Shown one piece after another: positions 6,666 through 8,155 of a stretch of DNA of 8,155 nt. The notes under the pieces were generated by a model. The model worked only from the letters and a program-made list of their open reading frames with translations, was not told the origin of the DNA and ran no database searches. Within the stretch, counting starts at the first letter, position 1; each line of letters opens with the position of its first letter. Origin of the DNA: Deltaproteobacteria bacterium (lineage in GTDB: Bacteria > Desulfobacterota > JADFXK01); assembly GCA_015233285.1 (NCBI GenBank), contig JADFYA010000155.1:1-8155 (forward strand), given 5' to 3'. A program made the position numbers and the translations under genes.

Positions 6666-7508
6666 ATGGTGGAATCACATCAGGACAAGCCTGGGTGGCG
6701 AGCGGAACTCTCACTTGAGTTCGGCCGGACCGGAGAAAAAACGATTCTACGGCGTCAGAGACACCGCGGACCGCTACAGGTCCAACGTCCTTTCTACCCC
6801 GAAGGAGACAGGGTCTGTCATGTTTACATCCTGCATCCACCCGGGGGCGTCGTCGGCGGCGATACCCTGGAGATTTCCGTGTCAGTAACCAAAGACGTCC
6901 ATGCCCTGGTTACCACTCCCGCGGCCGGAAAATTCTATCGCAGCTCCGGCCCCAACGCCCAACAAACTAATCTCTTAAAGGTCGGCGCCGGAGGGACATT
7001 GGAATGGTTCCCCCAAGAGACCATCTTTTTCAATCAGGCCAAAGCTCATGTCATGACCAGGGTGGACTTGGAACCCGGGGCCCGGTTCATCGGCTGGGAC
7101 ATCGCCTGCCTGGGCCTACCGGCTTCAGGTGAAAAATTTCTGGACGGCAGCCTGATTATGGGCCTTGACATTTGGCGGGGAGGTGAGCCAATAATGGTGG
7201 AACGGTCCCGGATCGAAGGGCGAAGTCCAGCCATGACCGCCCGATGGGGACTGGCCGGGTACTCCGTCACCGGATGCCTGGTCTGCACGACGGATGACCG
7301 TAAGATCATCGACAAAATTCGCTATGCCACCAAGCCGTTGGCCGGAAATGACCTTTTTGCCGTGACGACGGTCAGCGGGATGGCGGTTTGCCGCTATCTG
7401 GGCCCCGATGCCTTTCGGGCCACCCGTTATTTCATTAAGGCCTGGGAGACCCTCCGCCCGGCAGTCCTCAACCTCCCGGCCTGCCTGCCCCGCGTCTGGC
7501 AGACCTGA
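6666..7508 (+). CDS. ureD: Urease accessory protein UreD (UreH)
   Basis: This 280-residue cytoplasmic protein is a urease maturation factor. In the family, UreD binds apo-urease and, with UreF and UreG, guides nickel into the active site. Signatures are RGPLQVQRPFYPEGD (34-48), CHVYILHPPGGVVGGD (51-66), ALVTTPAAGKFYRSS (80-94), LEWFPQETIFF (112-122) and the C-terminal AWETLRPAVL (259-268) with PRVWQT at the end. Length matches full-length UreD, with no disruption. ATG 6666 is chosen because conserved sequence begins soon after (WRAELSLEFGR, 11-21); its ribosome site is weak. It is the first gene of the urease part, a common position for ureD ahead of ureABC. Its partner genes ureE, ureF and ureG are not in view and are expected downstream. 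Confidence 0.96.
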   Translation: MVESHQDKPGWRAELSLEFGRTGEKTILRRQRHRGPLQVQRPFYPEGDRVCHVYILHPPGGVVGGDTLEISVSVTKDVHALVTTPAAGKFYRSSGPNAQQTNLLKVGAGGTLEWFPQETIFFNQAKAHVMTRVDLEPGARFIGWDIACLGLPASGEKFLDGSLIMGLDIWRGGEPIMVERSRIEGRSPAMTARWGLAGYSVTGCLVCTTDDRKIIDKIRYATKPLAGNDLFAVTTVSGMAVCRYLGPDAFRATRYFIKAWETLRPAVLNLPACLPRVWQT

Positions 7509-7524
7509 CTCGTTGCTTGTTACG

Positions 7525-7677
7525 GGTTGCTGTTTTCATGTTACTTGTTGCTCGTTTCTGGTTACTGGTCTGTGTTGCGGGTTGTCTGTTCCCCGGAGGG
7601 AAACAGCCGGATATTCAAATGATTCTTTTGTGAATTCCAACGAGCAATATGCAACAAGTAACATGTAACGAGCAACC
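7525..7677. repeat. Large inverted repeat between ureD and ureA
   Basis: The left arm (7525-7551, starting GGTTGCT and ending TTACTTGTTGC) pairs with the right arm (7651-7677) at 24 of 27 positions without gaps, including 15 consecutive matches (7537-7551 with 7651-7665). The surrounding sequence is built from short GTTACT, GTTGCT and CTCGTT units, as at 7511-7530, 7555-7568 and 7641-7647, so it looks like a degenerate short-unit repeat present in both orientations. The right arm ends directly before the ureA Shine-Dalgarno sequence. No gene lies in this 180-base gap. Confidence 0.8.
7586..7606 (+). promoter_or_regulatory. Hairpin at the apex of the ureD-ureA repeat
   Basis: CTGTT (7586-7590) pairs with AACAG (7602-7606), followed after one C-A mismatch by CCC with GGG around a GGA loop, giving an 8-bp interrupted stem. 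It lies near the middle of the large inverted repeat, so it could cap a longer RNA fold. The T-run needed for an intrinsic terminator is absent. Confidence 0.45.
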
Positions 7678-7682
7678 AGGAG
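7678..7682 (+). promoter_or_regulatory. ureA ribosome binding site next to the repeat arm
   Basis: AGGAG sits 6 bases before the ureA ATG at 7689 and begins at the base after the right arm of the inverted repeat ends (7677). Whether the arm is paired could therefore affect ribosome access to ureA. Confidence 0.8.
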
Positions 7683-7688
7683 ACCGAG

Positions 7689-7991
7689 ATGGACCTCTCC
7701 CCAAGAGAAAAAGACAAGCTCATGATCTTCACCGCCGGACTCCTGGCGGAACGGCGCAAAGCCCGCGGCCTTAAGCTTAATTATCCTGAGTCGGTGGCCT
7801 ACATCTCCATGGCCATTTTGGAGGGGGCCCGCGACGGCCGGACTGTTGCCGAGCTTATGGATTACGGCACAACGATCCTGACCAGGGCTGACGTCATGGA
7901 CGGCATCCCCGAGCTGGTCACCGAAATTCAGGTCGAGGCCACTTTTCCCGATGGGACCAAACTGGTCACCGTTCATAACCCGATCCGTTAG
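7689..7991 (+). CDS. ureA: Urease gamma subunit UreA
   Basis: This complete 100-residue protein is the small gamma subunit of the three-subunit bacterial urease, which hydrolyses urea to ammonia and carbon dioxide in the cytoplasm. In the family it packs with beta and alpha chains in a trimer of heterotrimers and carries no catalytic residues. It has the standard layout: LSPREKDKL near the start (3-11), RGLKLNYPE (26-34), the [14 protein letters not shown] stretch (37-50), and the VQVE-like strand [10 protein letters not shown] (79-88) leading to VTVHNPI (93-99). Length is exactly that usual for UreA. It is a separate gene from ureB, unlike the fused subunit of Helicobacter. A good ribosome site (AGGAG, 7678-7682) supports the start, and ureB follows 11 bases after its stop. 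Confidence 0.97.
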   Translation: MDLSPREKDKLMIFTAGLLAERRKARGLKLNYPESVAYISMAILEGARDGRTVAELMDYGTTILTRADVMDGIPELVTEIQVEATFPDGTKLVTVHNPIR

Positions 7992-8002
7992 GAGACAAAA
8001 CC

Positions 8003-8155
8003 ATGATCCCCGGTGAGATGATTCCTGCGGCCGGCCGTATCGAGCTGAACCCACGGCGGCAGACCGTGAGCTTAACCGTGGCCAACACCGGCGACCGGCC
8101 GATCCAGGTCGGCTCCCATTTTCATTTCTATGAAACCAATACCGCCTTGGAATTC
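8003..8155 (+). CDS. ureB: Urease beta subunit UreB, 5' part only
   Basis: The first 51 codons of the urease beta subunit are present and the gene continues past the right edge; a full UreB is about 100-110 residues. My translation begins [16 protein letters not shown] and contains the family hallmark [19 protein letters not shown] (26-44). In the family this chain joins UreA and the catalytic UreC in the mature enzyme and carries no catalytic residues. The ATG at 8003 has AGGAG (7990-7994), overlapping the ureA stop codon, 8 bases upstream, so ureA and ureB are tightly linked. ureC is expected next. Confidence 0.95.
   Translation, partial: MIPGEMIPAAGRIELNPRRQTVSLTVANTGDRPIQVGSHFHFYETNTALEF

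Noticed and set aside
7509..7688. CRISPR-like repeats between ureD and ureA.
   Set aside because: The repeated units are short, degenerate and in inverted orientation, with no regular spacers and no cas genes nearby.
8150..8155. The window ends exactly at a GAATTC restriction site.
   Set aside because: The same site occurs elsewhere in the window (near 92, 2638 and 7632), so the position at the edge may be chance and has no biological meaning.

Overview
This window holds a urea acquisition and hydrolysis locus, all on the + strand: a complete urea ABC transporter (urtA, urtB, urtC, urtD, urtE) followed by the start of a urease cluster (ureD, ureA and the first 51 codons of ureB, which runs off the right edge). 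The proteins are recognised from motifs and full-length layout. The host is a Gram-negative bacterium: UrtA and UrtB carry periplasmic export signals, and UrtB has the long N-terminal helical-repeat domain of proteobacterial-type UrtB. The GC-rich coding, UrtB type and spacer repeats would fit a Desulfobacterota/deltaproteobacterial or similar environmental lineage. That placement is tentative and rests on impression, not on a search.

Layout. Bases 1-600 are a lower-GC upstream region with no convincing gene. It holds a sigma-54-like site near 295-310, two short dyads and a sigma-70-like -10 box just before urtA. urtA (601-1908) is followed by a strong GC-rich hairpin and then urtB (1977-3617); urtC (3621-4733) follows 3 bases later. 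A 330-base gap then holds a nested palindromic, MITE-like structure. urtD (5064-5861) and urtE (5863-6558) are 1 base apart. A pyrimidine-rich 107-base gap precedes ureD (6666-7508). A 180-base gap holding a large inverted repeat leads into ureA (7689-7991), and ureB starts at 8003.

How it works together. UrtA binds urea in the periplasm, UrtB and UrtC form the membrane channel, and UrtD and UrtE hydrolyse ATP to drive import. Urease (UreABC) splits cytoplasmic urea into ammonia and CO2, and UreD belongs to the chaperone set (with UreE, UreF and UreG) that loads nickel into it. ureC and the remaining accessory genes are expected just beyond the right edge. The arrangement makes a nitrogen-scavenging unit, consistent with nitrogen-responsive control, although no NtrC or NtcA box was identified with confidence.

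The pathway itself is well known, and I found no undescribed protein system. The material most worth a second look is in the spacers: the three operon gaps longer than 100 bases each contain a different repeat-like or palindromic sequence, two of them able to form large RNA structures beside translation starts.
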